A DNA stretch of 64,000 nucleotides from Metellina segmentata (Eukaryota > Arthropoda > Arachnida > Araneae > Tetragnathidae), in contig OX375872.1 of assembly GCA_947359465.1 (NCBI GenBank), positions 77,295,100 to 77,359,099 of the forward strand, in the 5' to 3' direction. The position numbers and the translations under genes are program-made. This document shows, in pieces, positions 1 to 10,580 of this stretch (position 1 is the first letter of the stretch; the number at the start of each line of letters is the position of its first letter). The notes under the pieces were generated by a model. The model ran no database searches. It was not told the DNA's origin and worked only from the letters and a program-made list of their open reading frames with translations.

Positions 1-377
1 TTTAGCTTTTCCAAACCTTCAAAAATAATCACTTTCAAAAAGTAAAACGGCAAGGTAAGAATACATAGTGCGCGTGTCACCTCAATTTCCATCCTTCTTC
101 AAGGTCTGGGAAATAATGCCTCGTGCAACCGGGAAATTCTTAGTTTTCCGAGGTTTAACTTTTCACCACGAATCAGCCTTCAGGTTTTGAAACAACTCTT
201 AAAAAAGTAATGGACACGTAAAGGAAGTATTTTAAGGGATGAGTATCTGCAAGATCAGAATTTTGTGTGAGTCCCAAATGACAAAAGTCCTCGCTTTAAT
301 TGCAAGTTATGACGCAAGGGCCATAATTGGCCAAACAACGGCGACTAAATGGACACCTGCATAAAATGTAGGTAGTT

Positions 378-596
378 GAGTTTGCGTTGCACTGGAAGCA
401 ACATAGTAAACAATTGACAGCGGTCTGGGATCGATCCAGAAAGGAAAGGAAGACAACAACTCGCAATTTTGAACTATGGTCAGATAACAAGGTCAACACC
501 TCAACAGGCACCCCGTTCTCCAAATTTCCGCAACGTGAAGACATTTGCGGTCATGAAAGGTCCAACGCAAACCATCCCACACGTATACGACTGTGA
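378..596 (-). repeat. SINE-A copy, antisense, diverged
   Basis: Read on the minus strand this matches the SINE-A body and tail: the TTGAACTATGGTCAGAT block, the antisense of GGGGTGCCNGNTNAGGTGTTGA, and a GCACTGGAAGCAACA tail equivalent to the GTTGCTCCAGTGC consensus. The open frames across it on both strands are repeat-derived, not genes. Confidence 0.75.
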
Positions 597-689
597 ACTA
601 TCTTTATTCTATAATTTATATTTACAATAAGGAAAAGATATTCAGATATATCGATTAGTATGTCAAACTTTCTATGGATTATTATACGT

Positions 690-915
690 AGTTGACTTAA
701 AGTTACACTGGAGCAACACATCAGGCTATTGGCTTCGGAATCAATCCTGAAGATCAGATGAGAAGGTCAACACCTGAGTTGACACCCTGCTCTCCCACAC
801 CATGCCAAAATAAGAACATTCGAGGCTACAACATATTTAACGTGCACCATCCCACACGCACATGACGGTTTTTGGTTGAACGAGTTTCGAGCTATCAACC
901 CTCCAGTTGCTAAAT
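690..915 (-). repeat. SINE-A copy, antisense
   Basis: The tail (GTTACACTGGAGCAACACA) comes first, then the body, then the remains of a tRNA-like head ending CCTCCAGTTGCTAAATC, the antisense of GATTTAGCAACNGGAGG. It is nearly full length and well diverged from the younger copies in the window. Confidence 0.75.
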
Positions 916-939
916 CTCGACTCCATCAACTGGACAACC

Positions 940-1135
940 GCGGCTACTATACACACAAAGAAAACTTTACTTACGCAGAAGATAGAACTACACTTAGTAA
1001 AAGAATCAAACCAGCGCCGCGTACAACTCACAGGTTGCTAGCCACCTCTCACTATGAGGATATATAAGTCTCAATGTCAGTCGTGATAGGTGAGGGTCGT
1101 CAGGTTGCTAGCGCAGTGGGCTAATCCACTGACCC
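940..1135 (-). repeat. SINE-B fragments, antisense
   Basis: Antisense SINE-B sequence: a stretch like AAAACTTTACTTACGCAGAAGA (antisense of the TCTTCTGTGTCAGTAAAACTTT consensus), then CAGGTTGCTAGC. The CAGGTTGCTAGCGCAGTGGGC head is repeated at about 1100-1125, so the head has been duplicated or two fragments abut. Confidence 0.6.
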
Positions 1136-1768
1136 CGCTTTAATTGCAAGAGAAAATTCTTCCGAAAGAACTTTCGTGTTCCAAATATTAAATACCTAAA
1201 TGAAAGGAGCAAATTTTCTTGAAATCTTTCGTTATAACAAAAAAATATTTGAGTTCTTATTATCCCTAAAAGCTGGTAAGAAAGGTATTTTTCACTTTGC
1301 ATTTTTAACTTAATGACTCCAAGCAACATAGTGATAAGTCAAGTCCACTTCAAATTTTACAGGAAATCAATTTTTCATCTCTCTATATTAAAAAAAAAAA
1401 GTTGCCGCCGCCGCAGGATTGAAAACTGTACTGTTTAGCTCGATTCTTAGACGGTTTTCCTAAAAAGTTCGGATCAGAAAAATATGAAAGTAACATTGTT
1501 TGTTCTTCATCGTGTTCCCTGGAGAACTGTAAAGATCTTTTTCCTATGCTGTTATTAGTTTAGGGTTTATTAAGTGTCAAAGTTTGAAAAGCGAAATTTT
1601 TTTCGTCGAGTGAGCAAAACACATAAAAATTTTCAGTCTTAAGCCTTGAGTTTTTTTTAAGAGTACCTCTCAACGTAAATTTTTGCAGCTCGTCGAGTTT
1701 TTTTAGAAATTTCAATTTGGTTCTTGTTAATATTTTTTTGAAATTCGGGATAACTTTTTTTAAACTGT

Positions 1769-2300
1769 CATATCTATATCTTATTACTATTAGTTTTAAA
1801 TTTTAAAAATATCGCAATATACCTCAGAATGTACTCTTTTTTACGGTATAGTTATTTTTTAAATTGGTTAATAAATAAGTTCGATGCAATCAAAAGTTGG
1901 TCCTACAAAATTCGGAATCTTTCGCTACTGGATATTTTCGCTACTTTTTGTTAAAACTATTATATCTACAGCAAATACCATTATTTTTTAAATTTGAGAA
2001 CATCACAGAATATCTTACATTGTAGTCTTTCTTATGGTATAATTTTTTTTATATTGGTTAATAAATAAAGTCGATGCAATTAAAAGTTGGTCATACAATT
2101 TTCGGAACTTTCACACAGATCGTAATATCCTATACAAAACTAAACTTGTCATATCTATATATTATTACTATTAGTTTTTAATTTTGAAAATATCGCAGTA
2201 TACCTCAGAATGTACTCTTTCTTACGGTACAATTATTTTTAAAATAGGTTCATAAATAAATTCGATGTAATCAAAAGTTGGTCACACAAATTTCGTATTT
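1769..2300 (+). repeat. Three ~190-base tandem units inside the Helitron
   Basis: The motif AAAAGTTGGTC recurs at 1892, 2082 and 2273, a period of 190-191 bases. Each unit holds a TCATATCTATAT-like start, TATTACTATTAGTTTT, a CGCANTATACCTCAGAATGTACTCTTTCTTACGGTA block and a TAATAAATAANNTCGATGCAAT end. The middle unit is the most diverged. Confidence 0.75.
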
Positions 2301-2607
2301 TTTAGTTCGCGGAGAAGGTTCCGCAGTAAGGAGTGGGTTGTATTTTTGATTATCGCGTTTGACAGATATCAAATTTATCGCAGCAACAATTGCCATAAAA
2401 ACGATTTCTTTTTATTTGGCGAGGAAAAGGGCTTGCTTTTTTCACTCTGTTCTCAGACGGTTTACGGACAAAGTACGAAGTACAGATCGTAAAGTTAGGA
2501 GATGAACACGGTTTACTTAAAATTGTACATGGAAAAAGATGCATTTTTACTGATGCGGCTATTAGTTTAGGGTGCAATAAGTGTTTATGTAAAAAAAAGT
2601 GAAATCA

Positions 2608-2884
2608 CTTGCGAAAGGAGTATTGGTTTGCGAAGCAAACCAAACGGGACTACGTAGCTATCCCCGAGGGTCGTCGAGCGTAAGCGAAGATGGGGCGAAG
2701 CCCTCGCTGAGACGTCATGGACTGGAAAGTCAACTCAGGATTATACGAATTATTACGATAGTTTCGGTGTTCAGGAGATTCACTCTGCGAAAGGAATGTT
2801 GGTTTGCGAAGCAAACCAAATAGGATTGCGTATCAATCCCCGGGGGTTGGCGAGCGTAAACGAGCACGGGGCGGAGCCCCCTAG
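2608..2884 (+). repeat. Direct duplication of the Helitron 3' terminal module
   Basis: Two copies, about 2608-2705 and 2785-2884, share GCGAAAGGANTNTTGGTTTG, the palindrome TTGGTTTGCGAAGCAAACCAA and the terminal hairpin region GGGGCGNAGCCC. Only the distal copy ends in CTAG at the mapped boundary, so the inner one looks like a bypassed terminator. Confidence 0.7.
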
Positions 2885-3194
2885 TGTCTTAAAAAATTCC
2901 AAAGTAAAATTATTTTTCAACTGTTGAAAAAGCCATGTAAACTTAAACTTTCATATCTTTCGCACTCATTCAAACAATTCAGAAACTCCTTTGGAACTCT
3001 TGAATACTTTGTTTTCAATTTTTTTCAATACGCAATTTTCATTCTGTGACTTACTGTGTAACCCGGAGCCCTACAATTGTAATCAGGTTTTCTAAGGCAT
3101 CTCTTGTGTCTGGCACCACCTAGGTTGGTGAAAGTGCACTCTTATGGCGGAGAAAATCGAGTGAAAGGATTCAGAATGTACTATGATAGTTTTA

Positions 3195-3358
3195 AAGCTT
3201 TTATTTAATATATTTTATTTTATTTATTTAATATATTTTATTTAATTTATTTAAAATATTTTATTTAATTTATTTAGTATAATTTTATTTAATTTATTTA
3301 AAATATTTTATCTACTTTGTTTAATATATTTTATTTTATTTATTTAATATATTTTTTA
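3195..3358. repeat. AT-rich degenerate tandem repeat
   Basis: Repeated TTTATTTAATATATTTTATTT-like units with no G or C over long stretches. It lies inside the interspersed repeat at a position where the sister copy near 53.4 kb has ordinary sequence, so it is an expansion private to this copy. Confidence 0.8.
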
Positions 3359-3482
3359 AAAAAATTGAATGTGCGTTTTGGTAATACTGAACCTTTACAC
3401 AGAAATGTTTAGTCGTAACCTAGCGTTAAATATATATTGTAAACTAACATTATTTAACAAATTAAAGTTATTTAAATATTTA

Positions 3483-3654
3483 TTAACCTTTAAACTATGA
3501 CCGGTACAGCAGTTGTACCTTGATCGTGCCAAGAAAGAATTTATACTACTCCCACACACACATATAGTACAGCTGTTGTACCTTGAAAGTTCTAAAAATC
3601 GTGCCAAGAAAGAATCGCGTCAGTTATATCTATAGCCGTAGTCAAAAGGCTAAA
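3483..3654. mobile_element. TTAA-bounded MITE, copy 1
   Basis: The left end is TTAACCTTTAAACTATG and the right end CGTAGTCAAAAGGCTAA, which are inverted repeats. Internally it carries GGTACAGCAGTTGTACC and CGTGCCAAGAAAGAAT, and part of the interior is duplicated. Related copies lie at 33829-33923, 33932-34017 and 37406-37548. Confidence 0.7.
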
Positions 3655-4837
3655 CATTATAATTATAGTTGTAAACTTGTTTGTGTACTAAAATTATTTA
3701 AGTTTATATTTTGTAAAAACTAAAATTGAAAACATTATTTGGTAGTACAGATCCTTTAAGCTGGAGAGGTGTTAATTATATTTGTAAACAAAAATTGAAA
3801 GCGCATTAAGCATCGTAATTGCAGTTAATGGTTCCTGTGACCGTGGGACCACACACAAATAGTTATTCCAATATACAAAGGGTGAGGATTTAATAGTGTA
3901 TTAGGGATGGGCTGTATGCGGTTTCACTTCTACCACGAAATACTAGATTACATGGCCACCCTATATGGAATAAAAATATTAGTACTCAATGTTTAACCTG
4001 TGTTCATTTTAGTATAGGCATCTGTACTCTAATGCACGTGTCCAATAATTACGGGAAAATGTAATTAAGTAAGGTAACCTGATCTCAACCCAATACAGCA
4101 TACTTGGGATGTTCTAGGATATCGTATTGCAGCATACACAACACCACCAAGTATCGCACAAGAGCAAAGATTTGCTTTACGGTGCTAATGGGGCTCTGCT
4201 ACAGGAATTCTTAGGAGTCTTATGGAAAGCATATCAGCGCAATCTGATTCCTACATTAAGGTCTTTAGTCAGCATATATTTCATATTAGATTGCTTTTAA
4301 AGGTTTTTTCTTAATATTTAAAGTCTCTATAACGGGTTCAGGGAAGCATTTGCATTTCTTTAGTTCCCAGTAGTAAGGCAACCGGGGTCAATGTGGGTAC
4401 TCTTATTTTATTCCACATATATTATAAAATATTCATTTGTCATTTAAAGTACTTCGGTGCATATGGCTCGGGATTCTTGTCAAATTGAATTGGCGAAAGC
4501 CCGATTCTTAAATCTCACACAGCGATGGATAATAATTGTAAGTACGTTTGACTTGATTTATCTTTTTATTCAGCATATAAATTCACTGTATTGTATCTAA
4601 ATATGTTAGATTTTGGTTATAAATCGTCTTTCTGCAGGCCAATACTTATGGTTTTAATAAATAAACAATCGGCATATAGTCCAGGTTTCATTTGGTAAAG
4701 TTATTTCCTTGATCGTGTGGTTAATTCTCAATATACCGTAGATTAAATATTTCAGAGCAATATTTATTTTCTAGAACTCGTTATATATTACGTGTTCACA
4801 TTGGATTCGTAAAGAATAAGTTTACTTCTGATCTCTT
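3655..4837. other. No recognisable feature
   Basis: AT-rich sequence without a long open frame, splice-consistent exon or repeat that I recognise from elsewhere in the window. Confidence 0.5.
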
Positions 4838-4972
4838 AATGACTTGGCATCTGACCGCGGTTCAAAATTCCGAGGTGTTGTCCTCGGTTTTTTCCCTTCG
4901 GGATTGATCCCAGTCCGTCGCCAATAGCCCGTTACGTTGATATAGTGTGACGTTAATTTAACTACCTATCCA
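4838..4972 (+). repeat. SINE-A 3' portion
   Basis: Runs from CATCTGACCGCGGTTCAAAATT through CGGGATTGATCCCAGTCCGTCGCCAATAGCCCGTT to the tail GACGTTAATTTAACTACC. The head and first half of the body are missing (5' truncation, usual for retroposons). Confidence 0.8.
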
Positions 4973-6004
4973 GTGATTTTCCATCGCCATGAAATTAATT
5001 CGAACTCCATTGTAACTAAAGAAAAAAATCTTAGTTTTGCACATGGCAGCCTGAATTTCAAATAGTTTATGAATTTGAGTTAGACAGATCGACTTTTTAG
5101 TTCGTCCTATGTGTAATTTTCTATACAAAATTATTTATGCTGACGATTTGAACAAGCAAGAGGCGAAATACAATAATGACTTCAGTCAACTTTCCTCAAT
5201 TATGAGACACTTTGTATTCTTCGCTTCAATTACTTTTGCAGAAGTACTCAGTAATGATTTTTTAGCAAATACCAGTCCATTTTGCAATGAAATAAAATGT
5301 GTTACTCCAGTGCGACATAAATTCAATTACCTACAATTTGTAATAAGGAATTACAAATCAAAAAATAACGTGACGCAAAATTCAATATATAGTTTTATGC
5401 AAATAGATGTCAAACAAAAAATTATTTAAATTTAAAAAAATGTTCTTAATTTTATAAGTTTAATTATTTTAACCTCTTCCTATAAAAACGAATTTCAAAA
5501 AATAATTAATTTCCAATAAAACTGTACTTAATTTCTATGTGATAATAAAACTTTTACGAACGACAAGGGAATTAACACGGCATTTTGATACAATAAAAAC
5601 ACATGCACACATACTTTCACTATTTATTCGATAAGTTACAAATAATCTTAAGTGAATGAAGAAATGCTAAATATTTCCAAATTCATGGACCACATGTACG
5701 AAAATCAAATTTCAAATCTGAAACAGTATGTACATTTCCCGAAATTTGTAAAGTAAAGCATTAAACGTAATTCAAAAATGATTACATTTTATGCCATATT
5801 TCAATGTAAACTTGTGATATTTTATATAACTGAATTAATGAAAGAATGAGAGCTTAAAATTCAATCTACTAAAGCGTTAAATATCTGCGAAAGATTTAAC
5901 TGTCATTTCATGTATCCACTTGGTTAGTTTCATTTGAAGTCAGTCTTGGATAGACTAGTGATATCTGATTAGTCTATGCATTATGTTTATTCCGTTGATA
6001 TTTA
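4973..6004. other. AT-rich, no supported gene
   Basis: A 106-codon open frame at 5109-5429 exists, but its composition is that of AT-rich random sequence (many Asn, Ile, Phe, Lys). It has no recognisable domain and no splice or promoter context. Confidence 0.5.
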
Positions 6005-6176
6005 ATTGGCCTAGCGTGGAAGTTAGGAGAGTGGGGTGCCAGCTCAGATATTATACTCGTCATCTACCCGAGGTTCAGAATTACGAGATGCTAGATCTTC
6101 CCTTCGGAATTGATCCCAGACCGTCACCAAAAGCCGTTGTTTTGCTCCAGAGCGACATTAACTACCTGTTTATATC
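6005..6176 (+). repeat. SINE-A, head missing
   Basis: Starts at GCGTGGAAGTTAGGAGAGTGGGGTGCCAGCTCAG and ends in a GACATTAACTACC-like tail. Body landmarks are GAGGTTCAGAATTACGAG and GGAATTGATCCCAGACCGTCACC. Confidence 0.8.
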
Positions 6177-6331
6177 TAAATGAGAATTTATTACGCGTCC
6201 GCAACATCCCAACCGCTTATTTAACTGTATTTAAGAAGCCAGGATTTCAATTATACATCAGACTGACAGAGACCTACGTAAGAAACATGCTCATAGCAAG
6301 TAAGAAATAGAAAAACCATAAGTGAGATGAA

Positions 6332-6626
6332 CTGTCAATAATTTTATGAAGGTGAGCCAGCACAGTTCAGGCCCTAGTGGATTTATTTTTGGGATTGGAC
6401 TATAAATTTAAATTTTCAACTTCAGAGTCCATATCCCCATGGGTAACTACAGAGTTAACTACATGTGAGTAGACTGACATTTGAGGAAGGAATGTACTAT
6501 AGAAATAAGTAAATGTTTTATGTCACAATCTGAACAATGAAGTAGCCAATCACTTTACTATCACATAAAATGTACAAGTCCAAGGGGACTGAACTGTGCT
6601 AGTCCTCTTCATAAAATTATTGACAA
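6332..6626. mobile_element. MITE with ~45-base terminal inverted repeats
   Basis: The left arm TGTCAATAATTTTATGAAGG...AGCACAGTTCAGGCCC mirrors the right arm, which ends ACTGAACTGTGCTAGTCC...CTTCATAAAATTATTGACA. The interior is about 200 bases without coding potential. Its core (AGTCCATATCC...GGTAACTACAGAGTTAACTAC) is related to sequence at about 31375-31510. Confidence 0.7.
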
Positions 6627-7629
6627 GCCAAAATGGTTATCCCCTAGAGCTTGTACTCATGATATTACGTATTTAACATTCTATAAATATGGATATTTAC
6701 AGATAATAAGGTGACTACTACTTCAGTATTTATATTTCTATACAAAGCATTTGCACATTTTTACAGGACATTCCTTCCTTATGTTTCTGTCTATACTAAC
6801 TAGTAATCAGTTCTGATGTATTAACCCATGTGGATATAAACACGGAAATTGAAAATAAATTTAAACTTACAGTCACACCCCCAAATAAATACTATGTTTT
6901 ATTTCTACTCCAGGTGTCAGGTGACTTAAGTTCATTGTGCCCATAATTGCAAATTATTAAATAAATTAATATCTAAATTTACAGCGCTTTGTATGCTTTT
7001 ATAACAGACATACTGAAACAATTGAAGTTTTGTTGAAGACAGAAAAGTGAAATGCATCCGGATTTCTATTGACTTAACTGGAGTGACTATTCCGGGTCAA
7101 TACCGAAATACATTAGAGGGTAAGGGGTCATATAGAAAAGATCTTACCTTCCTAAGTCAATTTCAGCCACCATTCACTTCGCGTCTCTCTCTCTCCCTGT
7201 CAAAAGCTATATGCTATAGCCTCAGCGTGGCGAAGACACGTGGGTGAGGCCAAAGTTCTTTAAGGAAATAAACTTTGTTTGTTTCGCCATCACCTCCTCC
7301 TCCCCAAGGCAAACCATCTAAGTAAATGGCATTCAAGTAGAATTAAAAGCTACGTTCAACGAACTGTAGACAGTGATGCCTTCGAACAGGGAAAAGTATA
7401 GATACTCCGAAATAAAGGAAACTATTAATATTGTAGAAATTAGCTCTTTGTCAGGAAAGTCGTTATCTTTTTTTAATTCATTCGTAGAACTTCAGGGGAA
7501 TAAGACAGATCCTGCGGTAACGTCTTTAGGTGTTGTTTACATGACACGCCATATGCCCTCGAAGATCTGCATTAAATTTTTACTGCCAAGAATGGAACTA
7601 CCATCTAACTCAAATCGCATCATGCCAAG
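6627..7629. other. No recognisable feature
   Basis: Non-coding sequence. A short CTCTCTCTCTC run lies near 7185. The 128-codon frame starting at 7373 runs into a SINE-B at its 3' end and has no domain I recognise. Confidence 0.45.
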
Positions 7630-7788
7630 TGCATTCATTCCTGGGCGAATTTCTCAATTCTATGACAGTAAAATTTTCATTGTGTATGTTTGTCCATTTC
7701 TTGATATTGTTTGTCTTGTGTCTGGTGTAAAATGGCCAAATAGGGTCATTGCGCCATAAAAAACAACAAAACCAACAAACCAACAGAG
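7630..7788 (+). repeat. SINE-B 3' portion
   Basis: Contains CATTCCTGGGCGNATTTCTC, ACAGTAAAATTTTCATTGTGT, TTGTCTTGTGTCTGGTG and ATTGCGCCATAAAA, followed by an A/C-rich AACAAAACCAACAAACCAAC end. The head is missing. Confidence 0.8.
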
Positions 7789-8005
7789 TTGGTTAGGGTT
7801 TTATACAGGCGCAAGTTTCAACAATAGTTTCTGCAGAGACCAACTTTCAATTTTAAAAAGGTTTGGAGCATGTTTTCGAGCAATATAAAAAATGAACTTA
7901 CGATTAATTTCTGTAAATTTTCTGGATAACTAAATACTTCCACCCTCATTACAGTGAGTAATCTGTATATTCTGCTTTACAGGTATTCGACCCAATATAT
8001 TTCGG

Positions 8006-8245
8006 GACCGTCGTGACTCAGTGGGAGAGCCCACTGCACTAGCGACCTTCCAGTTGAGTGGTCGTCGCAGGTTCAATTCCTGTCAGGTACATTCCTACCT
8101 GAGTGTATTTCTATCTTCTGTGTCAGTAAAACTTCCGTTGTGTGTGTTATATTACTATTACTTGATATTATGTCTCGTGTCTGGCGCAGAATCGCCAAAT
8201 ATAGCACTTGCATCATAAAACCCTAAAATTGACCAACCCAATATA
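8006..8245 (+). repeat. SINE-B, near full length
   Basis: The tRNA-like head GGGACCGTCGTGACTCAGTG...CACTGCACTAGCGACC includes an A-box-like segment and a B-box-like GGTTCAATTCC. The body TCTTCTGTGTCAGTAAAACTTCC is followed by the LINE-like tail TGTCTGGCGCAG...CATAAAACCC. RNA polymerase III boxes of this kind are typical of tRNA-derived SINEs. Confidence 0.85.
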
Positions 8246-9834
8246 TAAAAATACAAAAATTTTAAGATTCATACGAAAATCCTAAACAATGTTTTAGACC
8301 GAAGATAAATATGCCTTTGGAAGTTTTGTAAAATCGAAATTTATTTTTATTCATCTCAAATCTGGAAATATATGATACGCATCCTAACAGCAATGTACGG
8401 GCTATATTTTATTTATCCGATCGATCCGACTCTAAATTAGTCTTTCGTGATACATTCTGAGAAATTCAAGAAGAGTGTTGAACAAAATAGAAAGATAACT
8501 GATTTTTCAAATTATGAAGGAGAACTTTTTTAAACACGTCGATTATTTTTATATTTAACCACACTTGTGAATTCAGAAATGCTTAAAAGAAATTTAAGAC
8601 ATCATGATGCTAACTATGCACGTATAGTAGTTATCTACAGATCCTGTCACTGACATAATCAAGATTTATTGCTGATACGTATCAATTTCTTTTATCTCTA
8701 GAACGTATAGCAATCATAGTAAAATAACGAGTGGTGTAATTTGCATAGCAATACCTGACAAAAAGACTGATGCAAGTGAAACCATTTAAAAACGTCTAGA
8801 CTTTTAACCAAATAGGAACACAACGAATGCTGAAACGCCTTTGATATAATCAAATAAAGTTGCATGTCTCTGAGTCAACAGCACCTCAACTTGAAACGAG
8901 TCCTAAGACCCAATATCAAGAAAACAATACTGAAGGTTTTTTTCTACAATCGTAGACACTGTTGATCGATATTCGATCCACCTAAAATAAAAATCCAATT
9001 TTCATGAGTATTCCACTCGTTTGCAAGGCTCGACAAATGAACAAGTCAAATCATTCAAACCTTCTCTCAAACCAAATCGTCCTTCTTCAGGATCGTCCTC
9101 TTGGTTTGGTTTATCGCTTTACGTTTAATTTAGTTTCCCTCTTGTGGCAAAAAATACGATACCAACATATATTTGTGTGTGCCTTATTCAATTGCAGTTC
9201 ACCAATTTTATTTTATTTATATTATTCCACGTGAGTTATTTCTTCCCAAAATCAAGTCTCAGGAGCGGTAGTTGACCATGGAGTTACTCGGACAGTGTTG
9301 CGATTTTTGATATATTATAGGTATTATATTTATTGCAATATATGTGGTATACTCTTTAAGGTACGTTAATTACACCGCACTGAAGCAACACACAACGGGC
9401 TCTCGTATAATCTTAAAGGTGTAGTTTTAATTATAACTTTTCCTCAATAAATTAATGTTTTTCTGTTTTTTCAAAGAGCTTGTTATATGACGTTAGCTTT
9501 TTTCACGTAATTATTTGCTTACACATTGTGAGTTTACGTAAACATCTCTCCAGCTACAGCGATATGCTATTCAACAACGCAAGCTATGCCAGTGTCAGTA
9601 AGGAAGAAAAGAGCCTATTACATGGGGAGGAAAGAAACGAAGCCGAATGACATTCACGTGCAGTCGGATGAATTGTTGTTCATTGTCATGACTATCAGGA
9701 AGTTGTAATGGCGCAGTTTTTAAATGCTGCTTATATAATGTCGCGTTTTCCAGACATCATTGACTAAATAATGATCAATATTTACTTTCTCAATGAGGGA
9801 ATTTCGATGGCTATGAAGCCAGTTAAGTTTATAC
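8246..9834. other. No recognisable feature
   Basis: AT-rich sequence with no repeat shared with the rest of the window and no credible coding exon. Confidence 0.5.
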
Positions 9835-10580
9835 ATTTGGATCTTCGAAATTTTCGTAGAGAATAGGTTCGTAGATGGCATGGCATCTAAAAAATGAAAA
9901 TGAAGTCAATTCTAGGATCTTTTAATGAGTCGCAGAATAGACTGTCATGGCATCGAAAAACTTGAACGTGAAGTCAATCATATTAACTAACTCGGATGTT
10001 TACATTTTTCATTAATAATAAGATCATAGATAGTATGACATCTAAAAACTTGATCCTCATGTTGGGTTGGTGTGGAAGTTTGGAGAGTGGGGTGCCAGCT
10101 CAGGTGTTGCCTCGTCATCTGACCGTGGTTCAAAATTACGTGGTGTTGTCCTCTGATCTTTCCGTATGGGACTAACCCCGGACCGTGGTCAATAGCCCGT
10201 TGCGTTGTTCTAGTACGATGTTAATTAAAAAAATTACCAAAAAAATTACTAAAAACTTGATAATGCAGTTCATTAAGTCTACATACTGGAATGATTGAGG
10301 TATTTGTTCAGAATTGGTTCATCTGAAAATTTGAATATAAAGTCAATTAAATTACCATATTATAGGATGTTTGAAATTTTCATTGATATTAGGTTCGTAG
10401 ATATCATGGCATCTTAAATTGTGGATATTTCGACAATAATGTTTGAAATTTTCAGTGATATTAAGTTCGTAGATATCATGTCATCTAAAATCATGAATAT
10501 TTCGACAATAAATTTTGTATACTCATATGTTTGAAATTTTCATTAAGGATCGACTTATGGACAGCATGGCAATCCAAAAA
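9835..10580 (+). repeat. Degenerate tandem repeat interrupted by a SINE
   Basis: Several irregular units share GAAATTTTCATTGATATTAGG, TTCGTAGATANCATGGCATCTAAAA and TTGAATATGAAGTCAATTA-like segments (for example near 9848, 10005, 10370, 10440 and 10530). Spacing varies from roughly 70 to 120 bases. A truncated SINE-A has landed inside it at 10055-10248. Confidence 0.65.
10055..10248 (+). repeat. 5'-truncated SINE-A with 13-base target duplication
   Basis: The SINE body and tail (GTTGGGTTGGTGTGGAAG to AAAAAAATTACC) is flanked by CTAAAAACTTGAT at 10042-10054 and again at 10249-10261. The perfect direct repeat marks a retroposition event, and the truncated start shows it arrived without a head. 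Confidence 0.85.

Larger units (their letters stand above)
1378..2884 (+). mobile_element. Non-autonomous Helitron with matched empty site
   Basis: The element starts TCTCTCTATATTA and ends with a GGGGC-GGA-GCCCC hairpin directly before CTAG. It sits between a host A (1377) and a host T (2885). Helitrons are known to insert between A and T, to start with TC and to end with a hairpin plus CTRR. The sister copy of the flanking repeat at 53258-54035 runs straight through this point (53745/53746), so the boundaries are supported by an empty site. No Rep/helicase coding is seen in the 1507 bases, so it must be mobilised in trans. Confidence 0.8.
1110..3482 (+). repeat. Interspersed repeat, copy 1, split by a Helitron
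   Basis: Two blocks, about 1110-1377 and 2885-3210 (with a further match at 3365-3480), reappear as one continuous inverted block at about 53258-54035. Shared landmarks are GAAAATTCTTCCGNAAGAACTTTCGTGTT, ATTTTACAGGAAANCAA, GTGTCTTAAAAAATTCCAAAG and TTGTAAACTAACATTATTTAA. The gap in this copy is filled by the Helitron at 1378-2884. No coding capacity is visible. It is probably a non-autonomous element of unknown class. Confidence 0.75.

Noticed and set aside
5109..5429. A 106-codon open frame that could be a small gene.
   Set aside because: Composition is that of AT-rich non-coding DNA, with no domain, no splice context and no Kozak-like start.
7373..7759. A 128-codon open frame.
   Set aside because: Its last third is SINE-B sequence and the first part has no recognisable domain. 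It probably arose by chance plus repeat.
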